From: Dactylosporangium sp. AC04546
GTDB lineage: Bacteria; Actinomycetota; Actinomycetes; Mycobacteriales; Micromonosporaceae
Direction of reading: 5' to 3'
Assembly (NCBI RefSeq): GCF_022095675.1
Contig: NZ_JAHYSG010000013.1
Location: forward strand, 62,001-126,000
Length of the DNA stretch: 64,000 bases
The position numbers and the translations under genes were made by a program. Under the pieces are notes generated by a model, which saw only the letters and a list, made by a program, of their open reading frames with translations, did not search any database and was not told the DNA's origin. Shown one piece after another: positions 9,386 to 19,449 of this stretch (positions are counted from its first letter, which is position 1; every line of letters starts with the position of its first letter).

Positions 9386-9844
9386 CTATGCGGTTTCGCC
9401 GCCCAGCAGCTTGACCGAGCCACCGGCGGCCTCGATCTTCTCGCGGGCCGTCGCGCTGAACTTGTGCGCGCTGACCTGCAGCTTGACGCCGCCGAGCTCG
9501 CCGTCGCCGAGGACCTTCACCAGCTCGCCCTTACGGACGGCGCCGGCGTCGACCAGCTCGGCCACGCCAACCTCGCCGCCCTGCGGAAAAAGCTCCGCGA
9601 GGCGTGCAAGGTTCACAACCTGGAACTCGATCCGGTTGCGGTTCTTGAAGCCCTTCAGCTTCGGCAGGCGCATGTGGAGGGGCATCTGCCCACCCTCGAA
9701 CGCCGCCGAGATGTTCTTGCGGGCCTTGGAGCCCTTGGTGCCACGACCGGCGGTCTTGCCCTTGGAGCCCTCACCGCGACCCACGCGGGTCTTGTCGGTC
9801 TTGGCGCCCGGGGCAGGCCGGAGGTGGTGCAGCTTGATCGTCAT
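9386..9844 (-). CDS. rplO: 50S ribosomal protein L15
   Basis: L15 is a late-assembling 50S protein. The 152 residues start [20 protein letters not shown], contain the glycine-rich basic arm [20 protein letters not shown] that threads into 23S rRNA, and have a globular C-terminal domain. It starts with ATG and is 4 nt from the rpmD stop. Confidence 0.98.
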   Translation of the reverse strand: MTIKLHHLRPAPGAKTDKTRVGRGEGSKGKTAGRGTKGSKARKNISAAFEGGQMPLHMRLPKLKGFKNRNRIEFQVVNLARLAELFPQGGEVGVAELVDAGAVRKGELVKVLGDGELGGVKLQVSAHKFSATAREKIEAAGGSVKLLGGETA

Positions 9845-9848
9845 CGGA

Positions 9849-10031
9849 TTACTCCACCTCTTCCACGGTGACCAGGTGCGTCACGGTGTGGATCATGCCG
9901 CGGATCTCCGGGCGGTCTTCCTTGACGACCACGTCGCGGATCCGCTTCAGCCCGAGCGACCGCAGGGTGTCCCGCTGGTTCTGCTTCGAGCCGATCTCGG
10001 ACCGGATCTGGGTGACCTTGAGACGAGCCAT
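9849..10031 (-). CDS. rpmD: 50S ribosomal protein L30
   Basis: L30 has 60 residues ([20 protein letters not shown], then [18 protein letters not shown]) with the conserved QRxTLRxLGL motif. The ATG at 10031 is chosen over longer in-frame starts because it lies 2 nt after the rpsE stop and gives the family length. Confidence 0.97.
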   Translation of the reverse strand: MARLKVTQIRSEIGSKQNQRDTLRSLGLKRIRDVVVKEDRPEIRGMIHTVTHLVTVEEVE

Positions 10032-10033
10032 GG

Positions 10034-10657
10034 CTACGCCCCCGCCCCGGCCCGTGCGGCCAGCATGGCGGCCGGCGCGACGTCCTCCACCGGCAGGCCA
10101 CGGCGCGCGGCCACTGCCTCCGGCGACTCGAGCTTCTTCAGCGCCGCCACCGTCGCGTGGACGATGTTGATCGCGTTGGACGACCCGAGGCTCTTCGACA
10201 GCACGTCGTGGATGCCGGCGCACTCCAGAACGGCGCGGACCGGGCCACCGGCGATGACGCCCGTACCGGCGGAAGCCGGCTTGAGCAGCACCACACCGGC
10301 CGCGTCCTCACCGATCACCGGGTGCGGGATCGACGCCGCGAGCCGCGGCACCTTGAAGAAGTGCTTCTTGGCCTCCTCGACGCCCTTGGCGATGGCCGCG
10401 GGCACCTCCTTGGCCTTTCCGTAGCCGACGCCGACCGTGCCGTCGCCGTCACCGACGATGACGAGGGCGGTGAAGCTGAAGCGACGACCACCCTTCACGA
10501 CCTTGGCGACGCGGTTGATCGCGACGACCCGCTCAAGATGCGGCGTCTTCTCGGCGGGCGCGTTACCGCGGCCGCCACCCTCGCGACGATTCTCGCGACG
10601 GCCGCCACCTTCTTGGGTGTTACCGGACCCGCCGCCCCTGCGCTGAGGACCAGGCAT
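10034..10657 (-). CDS. rpsE: 30S ribosomal protein S5
   Basis: S5 helps decoding fidelity at the mRNA entry site. It has 207 residues. The first 40 are a Gly/Arg-rich extension ([20 protein letters not shown]) typical of actinobacteria. It is followed by the double-stranded RNA-binding domain ([20 protein letters not shown]) and the C-terminal domain ([20 protein letters not shown]). It is coupled closely to rpmD. Confidence 0.98.
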   Translation of the reverse strand: MPGPQRRGGGSGNTQEGGGRRENRREGGGRGNAPAEKTPHLERVVAINRVAKVVKGGRRFSFTALVIVGDGDGTVGVGYGKAKEVPAAIAKGVEEAKKHFFKVPRLAASIPHPVIGEDAAGVVLLKPASAGTGVIAGGPVRAVLECAGIHDVLSKSLGSSNAINIVHATVAALKKLESPEAVAARRGLPVEDVAPAAMLAARAGAGA

Positions 10658-10671
10658 GAACGTTTCCCTTC

Positions 10672-11067
10672 CTAGAACTCGAGTCCGGCTTCGCGGGCGG
10701 CGTCCGCCAGGGCCGCGATGCGGCCGGCGTAGCGGTTACCGCCACGGTCGAAGACGACCTTGCCCACACCGGCGGCCTTCGCCCGCTCGGCGAGGAGGGT
10801 GCCGACCTTCGAGGCCTGCGCCTTCTTGTCGCCATCGGTGCCCCGGATGGTCGCGTCGAGCGTCGAGGCCGCGGCCAGGGTGTGACCCTTGAGGTCGTCG
10901 ACGATCTGCGCGGTGATGTTCCGCAGCGAACGGGTGACCACCAGGCGGGGACGCTCGGCGGTACCACTGACGTGCTTGCGGATGCGGAAGTGCCGGCGAG
11001 CACGCCCCGTGCGGCGCGCGGCGGCAACGCCGCCGGAGTTGCGGCGCTTGAGCAGCGTGGCGCTCAT
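10672..11067 (-). CDS. rplR: 50S ribosomal protein L18
   Basis: L18 binds 5S rRNA and helps attach it to the 50S subunit. The 131 residues include the basic N-terminus and the core motifs [20 protein letters not shown] and [20 protein letters not shown], ending AAREAGLEF. Its ATG overlaps the rplF stop (ATGA), which suggests translational coupling. Confidence 0.98.
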   Translation of the reverse strand: MSATLLKRRNSGGVAAARRTGRARRHFRIRKHVSGTAERPRLVVTRSLRNITAQIVDDLKGHTLAAASTLDATIRGTDGDKKAQASKVGTLLAERAKAAGVGKVVFDRGGNRYAGRIAALADAAREAGLEF

Positions 11068-11606
11068 TTCTTACCAGCCTTTCCGGCCTTGCGGCGGATG
11101 ACCTCGCCCTGGTACCGCATGCCCTTGCCCTTGTACGGCTCCGGCGGGCGGATCTTACGGATGTTCGCAGCGACCTCGCCGACCTGCTGCTTGTCGATAC
11201 CGGCGATGTGGAACAGCGTCGGCTTCTCGACCGAGAAGGTGATCCCGGGCGGCGGGGTGACGACGACCGGGTGCGAGAACCCGAGCGCGAACTCCAGGTC
11301 AGAGCCCTTGGCGGCGACGCGGTAACCCGTGCCGGCGATCTCGATGCTCTTGCGGTACCCCTCGGTGACGCCCACCACCATGTTGGAGATCAGCGTGCGC
11401 GACAGGCCGTGGAGCTCCTTGGCCTTGCGCTCGTCGTTGGGGCGGACGACGTTGAAGCTGCCGTCCTCGGCCCGCTCGACGGTGATCGGTTCGGCGAGGG
11501 TGTGGCTCAGTTCGCCCTTGGGGCCCTTGACGGTGACGACCGGGCCATTGATCTTGACCTCGACGCCGGCGGGCACCGTGATGGGCTTACGTCCGATTCG
11601 CGACAT
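11064..11606 (-). CDS. rplF: 50S ribosomal protein L6
   Basis: L6 lies near the sarcin-ricin loop and the factor-binding site. The 180 residues form the expected two repeated domains, with [20 protein letters not shown] at the N-terminus and the signature [20 protein letters not shown] near the C-terminus. The start is ATG at 11606, 12 nt after rpsH. Confidence 0.98.
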   Translation of the reverse strand: MSRIGRKPITVPAGVEVKINGPVVTVKGPKGELSHTLAEPITVERAEDGSFNVVRPNDERKAKELHGLSRTLISNMVVGVTEGYRKSIEIAGTGYRVAAKGSDLEFALGFSHPVVVTPPPGITFSVEKPTLFHIAGIDKQQVGEVAANIRKIRPPEPYKGKGMRYQGEVIRRKAGKAGKK

Positions 11607-11618
11607 TGGAGACCTTCC

Positions 11619-12026
11619 TCACCAGACGTAGGCGAGGACTTCCCCGCCCACCCCTCGCTTGCGGGCCTGCCGGTCGGTGAGCAGCCCTTGGGACGTCGAG
11701 ATGATGGCCACACCGAGGCCGCCGAGCACGCGCGGCATCTCGACCGACTTCGCGTACACCCGGAGACCCGGCTTCGACACGCGGCGGATGCCCGCGAGGC
11801 TGCGCTCACGGTTCTGGCCGTACTTGAGGTCGACGACAAGGGTCTTGCCGACCTTGCCCTCCTCCGGCTCCTGAACCAGCCACGAGGACACGTAGCCCTC
11901 GGACTTGAGCACCTCGGCGATGTTCGCCTTGATCTTCGAATATGGCATCGACACCCGGTCGTGGTACGCCTGGTTGGCATTGCGCAGACGCGTGAGCATG
12001 TCTGCGATGGGGTCGGTCATGGTCAT
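11619..12026 (-). CDS. rpsH: 30S ribosomal protein S8
   Basis: S8 binds the central domain of 16S rRNA and in E. coli is the translational repressor of the spc operon. The 135 residues start [20 protein letters not shown] and end with the conserved segment [27 protein letters not shown]. Two ATGs are possible; the first (12026) is nearer the GAAAGG ribosome binding site. Confidence 0.98.
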   Translation of the reverse strand: MTMTDPIADMLTRLRNANQAYHDRVSMPYSKIKANIAEVLKSEGYVSSWLVQEPEEGKVGKTLVVDLKYGQNRERSLAGIRRVSKPGLRVYAKSVEMPRVLGGLGVAIISTSQGLLTDRQARKRGVGGEVLAYVW

Positions 12027-12087
12027 TGCTTGTCAGCCTTTCTCGCCGCGGTTCCTCGCCCACTGGCGGGCCTGCGGCGAAGGAGGA

Positions 12088-12273
12088 TTACCAGGAGGCC
12101 TTGGAAACGCCGGGCAGCTCGCCACGGTGCGCCATCTCGCGGATGCACACGCGGCACAGACCGAACTTGCGGTAGACGGCCTTCGGCCGGCCGCAGCGCT
12201 GGCAGCGGGTGTACGCGCGAACCGCGAACTTGGGCTTCGCGGCGGCCTTGAGGACTAGCGCCTTCTTCGCCAT
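12088..12273 (-). CDS. rpsZ: 30S ribosomal protein S14, zinc type Z
   Basis: The 61-residue short form of S14 carries a zinc ribbon, Cys24-x2-Cys27 and Cys40-x2-Cys43 (CQRC, CRVC). This is the zinc-dependent paralogue normally encoded in the spc operon; a longer zinc-free rpsN may exist elsewhere in such genomes. The symbol rpsN is used by some annotators for the same gene. It starts with ATG between rplE and rpsH. Confidence 0.97.
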   Translation of the reverse strand: MAKKALVLKAAAKPKFAVRAYTRCQRCGRPKAVYRKFGLCRVCIREMAHRGELPGVSKASW

Positions 12274-12285
12274 GGTCAGTTCTCC

Positions 12286-12849
12286 CTAGTTCTCACGGAA
12301 GGGGAAGCCGAGCAGCTTGAGCAGCGCGCGACCTTCCTCGTCCGTGCGGGCGGTGGTGACCACGGTGATGTCCATCCCTCGCGGCCTGTCGATCTTGTCC
12401 TGGTCGATCTCGTGGAAGACCGACTGCTCGGTGAGGCCGAAGGTGTAGTTGCCGTTGCCGTCGAGCTTGCGCCCGTCGAGGCCGCGGAAGTCGCGGATAC
12501 GCGGCAGCGCGATCGACAGCAGCCGGTCCAGGAACTCCCACATCCGGTCGTTGCGGAGGGTGACCTTCGCACCGATCGGCATGCCCTCACGGAGCTTGAA
12601 CTGCGCGATCGACTTGGTGGCCCGGCGGACCTGCGGCTTCTGGCCGGTGATGGTGGCCAGGTCGCGGACGGCGCCGTCGATGAGCTTCGAGTCGCGGGCA
12701 GCCTCGCCGACACCCATGTTGACGACGACCTTGACCATGCCCGGCACCTGCATCGGGTTGGCGTAGTTGAACTGCTCACGCAGGGCGGCCACGATCTCGT
12801 CGCGGTAGCGCTGCTTGAGGCGAGGGTTCACCTTCTCGACCGTCGTCAT
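12286..12849 (-). CDS. rplE: 50S ribosomal protein L5
   Basis: L5 binds 5S rRNA and contacts the 30S head and P-site tRNA. It has 187 residues when started at ATG 12849, whose A is also the last base of the rplX TGA stop. A GTG immediately before it (12852) would add one Met and cannot be excluded. Motifs include [20 protein letters not shown] and the C-terminal [20 protein letters not shown]. Confidence 0.97.
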   Translation of the reverse strand: MTTVEKVNPRLKQRYRDEIVAALREQFNYANPMQVPGMVKVVVNMGVGEAARDSKLIDGAVRDLATITGQKPQVRRATKSIAQFKLREGMPIGAKVTLRNDRMWEFLDRLLSIALPRIRDFRGLDGRKLDGNGNYTFGLTEQSVFHEIDQDKIDRPRGMDITVVTTARTDEEGRALLKLLGFPFREN

Positions 12850-13163
12850 CACAGATCCTTACCGGAGCGGCGCGACACGCGGGTCTTCACGCCGTTCTCG
12901 TCGATGCGGGAGCCAACCCGGGTGGGCTTGTTGTCCGAGTCGACCACCATCACGTTGGAGATGTGGATGGGGGCTTCCTGGGTCACGATCCCGCCGGTCT
13001 TGGAACCCCGCTGGGTGGTGCGGATGCGGGTGTGCTTCTTGACGCGGTTGACGCCCTCGACGATGACCTTGTCCTCGCGCGGGAGGGCGGTCAGCACCTT
13101 GCCGGTCTGGCCCTTGTCCCTGCCGGCGAGAATCAGGACGGTGTCGCCCTTCTTCACCTTCAT
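12849..13163 (-). CDS. rplX: 50S ribosomal protein L24
   Basis: L24 is an early assembly initiator of the 50S subunit. The 104 residues begin with a KOW motif ([20 protein letters not shown]) and continue [11 protein letters not shown]...[11 protein letters not shown]. It lies between rplN and rplE and overlaps rplE by one base. Confidence 0.98.
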   Translation of the reverse strand: MKVKKGDTVLILAGRDKGQTGKVLTALPREDKVIVEGVNRVKKHTRIRTTQRGSKTGGIVTQEAPIHISNVMVVDSDNKPTRVGSRIDENGVKTRVSRRSGKDL

Positions 13164-13165
13164 GG

Positions 13166-13534
13166 CTACAGCACCTCCGGCGCGAGCGAAATGATCTTCA
13201 TGAAGCGCTTGTCCCGGAGCTCACGCCCGACCGGACCGAAGATGCGGGTGCCACGCGGGTCCCCGCCGTCCTTGATGATCACGGCGGCGTTCTCGTCGAA
13301 CCGGATGTAGGAACCGTCCGGGCGGCGCCGTTCCTTGGTGGTCCGGACGACGACGGCCTTGACCACGTCGCCCTTCTTCACGCCGGCGCCCGGGATCGCG
13401 TCCTTCACCGTTGCCACGATGATGTCGCCGATGCCTGCATAGCGGCGACCCGAGCCACCGAGCACACGAATGCACAGGATTTCCCGGGCACCCGTGTTGT
13501 CGGCGACGCGCAGCCGCGACTCCTGCTGAATCAC
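13166..13534 (-). CDS. rplN: 50S ribosomal protein L14
   Basis: L14 takes part in intersubunit bridges. The 122 residues start with GTG ([20 protein letters not shown]) and contain [20 protein letters not shown] and the C-terminal [12 protein letters not shown]. It is the first gene of the spc block, behind a stem-loop that separates it from rpsQ. Confidence 0.98.
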   Translation of the reverse strand: MIQQESRLRVADNTGAREILCIRVLGGSGRRYAGIGDIIVATVKDAIPGAGVKKGDVVKAVVVRTTKERRRPDGSYIRFDENAAVIIKDGGDPRGTRIFGPVGRELRDKRFMKIISLAPEVL

Positions 13535-13559
13535 GCTTATCTCCTAATGTCTGCCAGTT

Positions 13560-13585
13560 CTCGGCGCCGCGTGAGCGGCGCCGAG
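13560..13585 (-). terminator. Stem-loop between the S10 and spc blocks
   Basis: A perfect 11-bp stem CTCGGCGCCGC/GCGGCGCCGAG with a 4-nt loop lies between rpsQ and rplN, the classical border of the S10 and spc operons. No T-tract follows on the minus strand, so it may act as an attenuator or mRNA processing site. Confidence 0.6.
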
Positions 13586-13603
13586 CTTGGCGGAACGACG
13601 GCC

Positions 13604-13894
13604 TTACTTGGCCTTTTCGAGGATCTCCACGACCCGCCAGCGCTTGGTCGCCGACAGCGGCCGGGTCTCCATGAGCAGCACGCGGTCGCCGATGCCGCAC
13701 GCGTTCTGCTCGTCGTGCGCCTTCAGCTTGCTGGTGCGGCGCATGACCTTGCCGTACAGCGGGTGCTTGACCTGGTCCTCGACCGCCACGACGACGGTCT
13801 TGTTCATCTTGTCGCTGACCACGAGGCCCTCGCGGACCTTGCGGCGGCCGCGCACCTCGGTGCCCGACTCGGTCGTCTGCTCGCTCATGCTCAT
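13604..13894 (-). CDS. rpsQ: 30S ribosomal protein S17
   Basis: S17 is an OB-fold 16S rRNA-binding protein. It has 96 residues with a short polar N-terminal extension before [20 protein letters not shown]. The core ends [20 protein letters not shown]. Its ATG overlaps the rpmC TGA (ATGA). Confidence 0.98.
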   Translation of the reverse strand: MSMSEQTTESGTEVRGRRKVREGLVVSDKMNKTVVVAVEDQVKHPLYGKVMRRTSKLKAHDEQNACGIGDRVLLMETRPLSATKRWRVVEILEKAK

Positions 13895-14130
13895 GCCACC
13901 TCAGCCACAGCGTCGGGCGCGGCTGAAAGACCCAGCTCGCGCTCGCGCATGATCGTGTAGATCCGGGCGATGTCCCTGCGGATGACCTGCAGTCGCCCAT
14001 GGTTGTCCAGCTGGCCCGTGGCCGACTGGACGCGGAGGTTGAACAGCTCCGCCTTGGCTTCCCGCAGCTTCTCGACCAGGCCCTCGTCGGACAGCTCACG
14101 CAGCTCGGTCGCCTTGATACCGGCGGCCAT
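13891..14130 (-). CDS. rpmC: 50S ribosomal protein L29
   Basis: L29 is a two-helix protein at the exit tunnel, near the docking site for trigger factor and SRP. The 79 residues ([20 protein letters not shown], then [15 protein letters not shown]) match the family, with a slightly longer C-terminus. The ATG at 14130 shares its A with the rplP stop. Confidence 0.97.
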   Translation of the reverse strand: MAAGIKATELRELSDEGLVEKLREAKAELFNLRVQSATGQLDNHGRLQVIRRDIARIYTIMRERELGLSAAPDAVAEVA

Positions 14131-14555
14131 CAGACATCAGCCCCTTCACGCGTGACGATCCGGCACTTCAGCGGAAGCTTGTGGATCGCGCGACGCATTG
14201 CTTCCCGGGCGATCTGCTCGTTCGGGAACGACATCTCGAAGAGGATCCGGCCCGGCTTGACGTTGGCCACCCACCACTCGGGCGAACCCTTGCCGGAGCC
14301 CATGCGGGTCTCGGCCGGCTTCTTGGTGATCGAGCGGTCCGGGAAGATCGTGATCCAGACCTTGCCACCACGACGGATGTGCCGGGTCATGGCGATACGG
14401 GCCGACTCGATCTGCCGGTTGGTGATGTACGCGGGCTCGAGGGCCTGGATACCGAACTCACCGAAGACCACGCGCGTGCCACCCTTGGCCGGGCCGTGAC
14501 GGTCCGGGTGGTGCGGCTTGCGGAAGCCCTTCGGGGGCTTGCGTGGGATCAGCAT
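14130..14555 (-). CDS. rplP: 50S ribosomal protein L16
   Basis: L16 organises the A-site region of 23S rRNA. The 141 residues begin [20 protein letters not shown] and contain the conserved [26 protein letters not shown] segment. It lies between rpsC and rpmC and overlaps rpmC by one base. Confidence 0.98.
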   Translation of the reverse strand: MLIPRKPPKGFRKPHHPDRHGPAKGGTRVVFGEFGIQALEPAYITNRQIESARIAMTRHIRRGGKVWITIFPDRSITKKPAETRMGSGKGSPEWWVANVKPGRILFEMSFPNEQIAREAMRRAIHKLPLKCRIVTREGADV

Positions 14556-14558
14556 TGG

Positions 14559-15410
14559 TCAGCCCTCCTGCTGCGTCTCTACCGGAGCCGTCGCCGGCTC
14601 AGCGGCGGGCGCGCTCTCGCTGGCGGCCCCCGCGGCGTGCGCCGCAGCGGCGGCCCGGCCCGCCTCGGTACCACCGGCGGTCGTGCCGGAGGAGCCGGAA
14701 CGCCCGCGACGCGGCCGCTCGGGCCGGTCGGCACGCTCACGACGGCCACGCGGGGGCGCGGCCTCGGCCGGCGCCTCGCGACCCGGAACAGCGTCGCCCT
14801 TGTAGATCCAGACCTTCACGCCGATGCGGCCGAAGGTGGTACGGGCCTCGAAGAAGCCGTACTCGATGTTCGCGCGGAGCGAGTGCAGCGGCACGCGACC
14901 CTCGCGGTAGAACTCGGTGCGGCTCATCTCGGCGCCGCCGAGGCGGCCGGAGACCTGCACCCGGATGCCGCGCACCAGCGTGTTCTTCATCGCCGACTGC
15001 ATCGACTTGCGCATCGCGCGGCGGAAGCTGACCCGGCTGGACAGCTGCTCGGCGACCGCCTGGGCCACGAGCTGCGCGTCCGACTCGGGGCTCTTCACCT
15101 CGAGGATGTTGAGCTGCACCTGCTTGCCGGTGAGCTTCTCCAGCTCGGCGCGGATGCGGTCGGCCTCGGCGCCCTTGCGGCCGATGACGATGCCCGGGCG
15201 GGCCGTGTGGATGTCCACGCGGACCCGGTCGCGGGTGCGCTCGATGTCGACCTTGGCGATGCCGGCCCGCTCCAGGCCCTTGGACATCATCCGACGGATC
15301 TTGACGTCCTCGGCGATGTAGTCCTTGTAGAGCTTGTCGGCGTACCAGCGGGACTTCCAGTCGGTGCTGATGCCGAGCCGGAACCCGTGCGGGTGAACCT
15401 TCTGACCCAT
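14559..15410 (-). CDS. rpsC: 30S ribosomal protein S3 with long C-terminal extension
   Basis: S3 forms part of the mRNA entry tunnel helicase. Residues 1-215 give the usual N-terminal, KH ([20 protein letters not shown]) and C-terminal domains. Residues from about 217 to 283 are an extension, first Arg-rich ([19 protein letters not shown]) and then Ala/Glu-rich, and probably disordered. The start is ATG at 15410, overlapping the rplV TAA by one base. Confidence 0.98.
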   Translation of the reverse strand: MGQKVHPHGFRLGISTDWKSRWYADKLYKDYIAEDVKIRRMMSKGLERAGIAKVDIERTRDRVRVDIHTARPGIVIGRKGAEADRIRAELEKLTGKQVQLNILEVKSPESDAQLVAQAVAEQLSSRVSFRRAMRKSMQSAMKNTLVRGIRVQVSGRLGGAEMSRTEFYREGRVPLHSLRANIEYGFFEARTTFGRIGVKVWIYKGDAVPGREAPAEAAPPRGRRERADRPERPRRGRSGSSGTTAGGTEAGRAAAAAHAAGAASESAPAAEPATAPVETQQEG

Positions 15411-15964
15411 TACTCGGTCCCTTCCTCGGCGTCAGCCTTGGCAGCCGCCGCCTTCTTGGCCGGAGCCTTCTTCGCCGTGGCCTTCTTGGCCGGGCGTGCC
15501 TCGGCCTCGTCGACCTCGTCGACCTCGTCGACCTCCGGCGTCACGGCCTTCGCGGCCTTGGTCGCCTTCGCCACGCCGGCCTTCGCCGCGCGGGCCTGGG
15601 CGGCCGGGACGCTCTCGACCACGATCGTGATGTGGCTGGTCCGCTTGCGGATCCGGTACGCCCGGCCCTGCGCCCGCGGACGGAACCGCTTGAGCGTCGG
15701 GCCCTCGTCGACGTAGGCCGCCGCGACCAGGAGCGAATCGGGGTCGAGACGCTCGTTGTTCTCTGCGTTGGCGATCGCGCTCGCGAGCACCTTGTAGACC
15801 GGCTCGCTCGCCGACTGCGGCGCGAACTGCAGCACCGTGAGCGCCTCGCGCGCGGGCAGGCCGCGCACGAGGTTCACCACACGGCGCGCCTTCATCGGCG
15901 ACACGCGCACGTGGCGCGCGATCGCCCGGGCACCGGGCAGCGCCGCCTCGCTCTTCGTTGGCAT
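15410..15964 (-). CDS. rplV: 50S ribosomal protein L22 with low-complexity tail
   Basis: L22 lines the exit tunnel. The core (residues 1-125, [20 protein letters not shown], then [20 protein letters not shown]) is of normal form. A tail of about 60 residues follows, with a short acidic repeat ([13 protein letters not shown]) and then a basic Ala/Lys/Pro stretch ([19 protein letters not shown]) that resembles histone H1-like tails. Confidence 0.97.
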   Translation of the reverse strand: MPTKSEAALPGARAIARHVRVSPMKARRVVNLVRGLPAREALTVLQFAPQSASEPVYKVLASAIANAENNERLDPDSLLVAAAYVDEGPTLKRFRPRAQGRAYRIRKRTSHITIVVESVPAAQARAAKAGVAKATKAAKAVTPEVDEVDEVDEAEARPAKKATAKKAPAKKAAAAKADAEEGTE

Positions 15965-15995
15965 CGGGAAATCCTCTTGATTCCTATCGGCTGCC

Positions 15996-16277
15996 TTAGC
16001 GGCGGCGGCTCTTCCGGTCGTCCTTCTCGTGACCCTTGAACGTGCGGGTCAAAGCGAACTCGCCGAGCTTGTGCCCGACCATCGCCTCGGTCACGAACAC
16101 GGGCACGTGCTTGCGTCCGTCGTGGACGGCGATCGTGTGACCGAGCATCTCGGGGACGATCGTCGACCGGCGCGACCAGGTCTTGATGACGTTCTTGGAG
16201 TTCTTGGCGTTCTGGACTTCCACCTTCTTGATGAGGTGGTCGTCAACGAACGGGCCCTTCTTAAGGCTGCGAGGCAT
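15996..16277 (-). CDS. rpsS: 30S ribosomal protein S19
   Basis: S19 sits in the 30S head and pairs with S13. It has 93 residues with [20 protein letters not shown] at the start and the C-terminal motif [20 protein letters not shown]. It lies between rplB and rplV as usual. Confidence 0.98.
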   Translation of the reverse strand: MPRSLKKGPFVDDHLIKKVEVQNAKNSKNVIKTWSRRSTIVPEMLGHTIAVHDGRKHVPVFVTEAMVGHKLGEFALTRTFKGHEKDDRKSRRR

Positions 16278-16289
16278 TGCTCAGGCTCC

Positions 16290-17129
16290 TTAGCCGCGCT
16301 TCCGGGTGGCGTAACGCCGACGGACGATGAGACGGTCGCTCGGCTGGCCCTTGCGCCGCGTGCGGCCCTCCGGCTTGCCCTTCGGGTTGACCGGGTGGCG
16401 GCCACCAGAGGTCTTGCCCTCACCACCACCGTGCGGGTGGTCGATCGGGTTCATCGCGACACCACGGACGGTCGGGCGCTTGCCCTTCCACCGCATGCGG
16501 CCGGCCTTGCCCCAGTTGATGTTCGACTGGTCGGCGTTGCCGATCTCGCCGACGGTGGCCCGGCAGTGCACGTCGACGCGCCGGATCTCACCCGAGGGCA
16601 TGCGGAGCGTGGCGTACTGACCCTCGCGGCCCAGCAGCTGGATGCCGACGCCGGCCGAGCGGGCCAGCTTGGCGCCACCGCCCGGGCGCAGCTCCACGGC
16701 GTGGACCGTGGTGCCGACCGGGATGTTGCGCAGCGGCAGGTTGTTGCCCGGCTTGATGTCCGCGCCGGCACCCGCCTCGACCCGGTCCCCCTGCTTGAGG
16801 TCCTTCGGGGCGATGATGTAGCGCTTCTCGCCGTCGGCGTAGTGCAGCAGCGCGATGCGCGCGGTCCGGTTGGGGTCGTACTCGATGTGCGCGACCTTGG
16901 CGGGGATCCCGTCCTTGTCCGCACGGCGGAAGTCGATCAGCCGGTACTGGCGCTTGTGGCCGCCGCCCTGGTGGCGCGCGGTCACCCGCCCGTGGACGTT
17001 GCGACCGCCCTTGTTCGGCAGCGGCTCGAGGAGCGACTTCTCCGGCGTCGATCGGGTGATCTCGGCGAAGTCGGCGACGCTCGAACCACGACGACCGGGC
17101 GTCGTCGGCTTGTACTTACGGATAGCCAT
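16290..17129 (-). CDS. rplB: 50S ribosomal protein L2
   Basis: L2 is required for subunit joining and supports the peptidyl transferase centre. The 279 residues are full length and include the conserved C-terminal segment [17 protein letters not shown] with the functionally important histidine. Confidence 0.99.
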   Translation of the reverse strand: MAIRKYKPTTPGRRGSSVADFAEITRSTPEKSLLEPLPNKGGRNVHGRVTARHQGGGHKRQYRLIDFRRADKDGIPAKVAHIEYDPNRTARIALLHYADGEKRYIIAPKDLKQGDRVEAGAGADIKPGNNLPLRNIPVGTTVHAVELRPGGGAKLARSAGVGIQLLGREGQYATLRMPSGEIRRVDVHCRATVGEIGNADQSNINWGKAGRMRWKGKRPTVRGVAMNPIDHPHGGGEGKTSGGRHPVNPKGKPEGRTRRKGQPSDRLIVRRRYATRKRG

Positions 17130-17141
17130 CGTCTATACCCC

Positions 17142-17444
17142 TCAGCTGACCGGTCCGCCGAAGGCTTCGATCCGGTCACCCTCGGCGAGCTTGACCATCG
17201 CGCGCTTCGTGTCCTTGCGCTTGCCCCAACCCGTGCGGGTCCGCTTGCGCTTGCCTTCGCGGTTGATGGTGTTGACCGACAGAACGCGGACGTTGAAGAT
17301 CTGCTGAATAGCGATCTTGATTTCCGTCTTGTTCGCGTCCGGGTGCACCAGGAACGTGTACCAGTTGCGGTTGAGCTCGCTGTAGCTCTTCTCCGAGACC
17401 ACCGGCTGGATGATCACGTCCCGCGGGTCTGCGATCGTCGCCAT
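17142..17444 (-). CDS. rplW: 50S ribosomal protein L23
   Basis: L23 is the main docking site for trigger factor and SRP at the tunnel exit. The 100 residues contain [20 protein letters not shown] and the basic loop [20 protein letters not shown]. It is 3 nt from the rplD stop. Confidence 0.98.
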   Translation of the reverse strand: MATIADPRDVIIQPVVSEKSYSELNRNWYTFLVHPDANKTEIKIAIQQIFNVRVLSVNTINREGKRKRTRTGWGKRKDTKRAMVKLAEGDRIEAFGGPVS

Positions 17445-17447
17445 GGC

Positions 17448-18119
17448 TCAGCCCTCCTCGTTGCTGTCGGCGTCGGCGCTGTCCGCACCGAACTCGGCCG
17501 GCACCCCGAGGAACTCGTTGAGCGCCGCGGTCGTGAAGACCACCTGGTCCGAGACGAGCACGTCGTGGGTGTTGAGCTGGTCGGCGACCAGCAGGTGCAC
17601 CGACTGCTCGTTGCGCAGGCTCAGCCAGTTGGCCTCGTCGTCGCGCGCGAGGACCACCAGGACCCGGCGCGCCTCGGTGATGCCGCGCAGCACCTTGAGC
17701 GCTTCCTTGGTCCTCGGGGTCTCGCCCTCGATGAAGGTCTCCACGACGTGGATGCGGCCCTCGCGGGCGCGGTCGGAGAGCGCGCCGCGCAGGGCGGCCG
17801 CCTTCATCTTCTTGTTCACCCGCTGGCTGTAGTCGCGCGGCACGGGGCCGTGCACGACGCCACCGCCGGTGAACTGCGGCGCGCGGATCGAGCCCTGACG
17901 GGCGCGGCCGGTGCCCTTCTGCTTGTACGGCTTCTTGCCGCCGCCGGCGACCTCGCCGCGCGACTTGGCCTTGTGCGTGCCCTGGCGGGCCGCGGCCAGC
18001 TGCGCCACGACGACCTGGTGCATCAGCGGGATGCTGGCCTGGGCGTCGAAGATGTCGTCCGGCAGGTCGACGGTGCCGTTGGTCGAGCCGTCGACCGTCT
18101 TGATGTCAACGGTGGTCAC
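17448..18119 (-). CDS. rplD: 50S ribosomal protein L4
   Basis: L4 reaches into the exit tunnel and, in E. coli, represses the S10 operon. The 223 residues include the extended loop with [20 protein letters not shown]. The start is GTG at 18119, within the GTGA that also ends rplC, so the two are likely coupled. The C-terminal 15 residues are acidic. Confidence 0.98.
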   Translation of the reverse strand: MTTVDIKTVDGSTNGTVDLPDDIFDAQASIPLMHQVVVAQLAAARQGTHKAKSRGEVAGGGKKPYKQKGTGRARQGSIRAPQFTGGGVVHGPVPRDYSQRVNKKMKAAALRGALSDRAREGRIHVVETFIEGETPRTKEALKVLRGITEARRVLVVLARDDEANWLSLRNEQSVHLLVADQLNTHDVLVSDQVVFTTAALNEFLGVPAEFGADSADADSNEEG

Positions 18120-18787
18120 TTGGTGATCCCACCCTTCCGCGACTTCGCCTCGGTCTTGGCGGCGCTACGCAGCAGCACGAGGCTGCCCTTCGGGCCCGGG
18201 ATCGCGCCCTTGACGAGGATCAGACCGTCCTCGGTGTCGACGCGCTGCACGGTCACGTTCTGCACGGTGAAGCGCACGCCACCCATGCGACCGGCCATCC
18301 GGACGCCCTTGAACACGCGGCCGGGGGTCGCGCAGGCGCCGATCGAGCCGGGCGAGCGGTGCTTGCGCTCGACACCGTGGCTGGCCCGCAGGCCGTGGAA
18401 GCCGTGGCGCTTCATGACACCCGCGAAGCCCTTGCCCTTGCTGCGGCCGGTGACGTCGATCCGCTGGCCGGCCTCGAAGGTGCCGGCGGTGATCTCCTGG
18501 CCGAGCGTGTACTCACCCGCGTCGGTCGTGCGCAGCTCGACGATGTGCCGGCGCGGCGCGACGTCCGCCTTGGCGAAGTGGCCGGAGCGCGGCTTGTTGA
18601 CCTTGCGGGGGTCGATCTGGCCCCATGCCAGCTGGACCGCCGAGTAGCCGTCGTTGTCGGGCGTGCGAACCTGGGTCACGACGCACGGGCCGGCCTGCAC
18701 CACGGTCACCGGGACAACCTTGCCGTTGTCCCAGACCTGCGTCATGCCGAGCTTCTCACCCAGGATGCCCTTGACTTGCCTGTCCAT
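18116..18787 (-). CDS. rplC: 50S ribosomal protein L3
   Basis: L3 is an early assembly protein whose loop reaches the peptidyl transferase centre. The 223 residues start [20 protein letters not shown] and contain the signature [20 protein letters not shown]. It follows rpsJ by 12 nt. Confidence 0.98.
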   Translation of the reverse strand: MDRQVKGILGEKLGMTQVWDNGKVVPVTVVQAGPCVVTQVRTPDNDGYSAVQLAWGQIDPRKVNKPRSGHFAKADVAPRRHIVELRTTDAGEYTLGQEITAGTFEAGQRIDVTGRSKGKGFAGVMKRHGFHGLRASHGVERKHRSPGSIGACATPGRVFKGVRMAGRMGGVRFTVQNVTVQRVDTEDGLILVKGAIPGPKGSLVLLRSAAKTEAKSRKGGITK

Positions 18788-18799
18788 AAGTCCGAGTCC

Positions 18800-19108
18800 C
18801 TACAGCTTGATCTCGATGTCGACGCCGGCCGGCAGGTCGAGCCGCATGAGCGAGTCGACCGTCTTGGGGGTCGGGTCGATGATGTCGATCAGACGCTTGT
18901 GCGTACGCATCTCGAAGTGCTCGCGCGAGTCCTTGTACTTGTGCGGCGAGCGGATCACGCAGTAGCGGTTGATCTCAGTGGGCAGCGGCACCGGCCCAGC
19001 GACCTGAGCCCCGGTGCGCGTGACCGTCTCGACAATCTTCCGCGCCGAGGAGTCGACGACCTCGTGGTCGTAGGCCTTGAGCCGGATGCGGATCTTCTGT
19101 CCCGCCAT
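18800..19108 (-). CDS. rpsJ: 30S ribosomal protein S10 (NusE)
   Basis: S10 is a 30S head protein and, as NusE, joins antitermination complexes with NusB and NusG. The 102 residues run from [20 protein letters not shown] to [12 protein letters not shown]. The ATG at 19108 is chosen because it gives the exact family N-terminus; a longer in-frame GTG start would run into the leader. It is the first gene of the S10 block. Confidence 0.98.
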   Translation of the reverse strand: MAGQKIRIRLKAYDHEVVDSSARKIVETVTRTGAQVAGPVPLPTEINRYCVIRSPHKYKDSREHFEMRTHKRLIDIIDPTPKTVDSLMRLDLPAGVDIEIKL

Positions 19109-19449
19109 GGTGGCTTCAGTTCCCTCTCTCATGCGGGGCCTCACAACCCCGCGAACCCCGCAGGGTCCGGTGCCGCCTATTGGTGTTTGTCCGACCCCCG
19201 CGGTCGGGCGTGTCGCGGCCAAGGGCCAGGCTCCGCCACATACGTCCCCTGCGGGACCGCCGGCGGCTTCGGAGACCTACCCCAGGGCGTGCCACGCCCA
19301 GATCGCGGAGATGCGCGCCAGCCGCAAGACTGACGCCGCGCGGAAGCGGCCGAGACTTCTCATTGAGCAGTCTCGACCGCCCCGCGACGCAACCCGACCA
19401 TTATGCCGCATGGACTGCGGCAAAGTGAAATCGGGGTACCTTCAGGGAG
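19109..19449 (-). promoter_or_regulatory. S10 operon leader and promoter region
   Basis: This 341-nt interval between tuf and rpsJ has no gene. On the minus strand it holds a promoter candidate near its upstream end (19400-19429), a 7-bp stem-loop CGAGACT/AGTCTCG about 70 nt further down, and the 20-nt element GCGACACGCCCGACCGCGGG at 19197-19216. In the last, CCGACC/GGTCGG can form a hairpin. No T-tracted terminator for tuf is seen, so read-through from the str block is possible. Confidence 0.6.
19400..19429 (-). promoter_or_regulatory. Candidate promoter for the S10 block
   Basis: On the minus strand TTCACT (19424-19429), an 18-nt spacer and CATAAT (19400-19405) give a fair sigma-70-like promoter about 20 nt after the tuf stop. 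The -10 box differs from TATAAT at one position. It would produce a leader of about 285 nt before rpsJ. Confidence 0.45.

Noticed and set aside
15480..15540. Short tandem repeat in rplV considered as a CRISPR or VNTR
   Set aside because: It is a three-unit GACGAGGTC codon repeat coding for [10 protein letters not shown] within a gene. No CRISPR-like spaced repeats were found anywhere.
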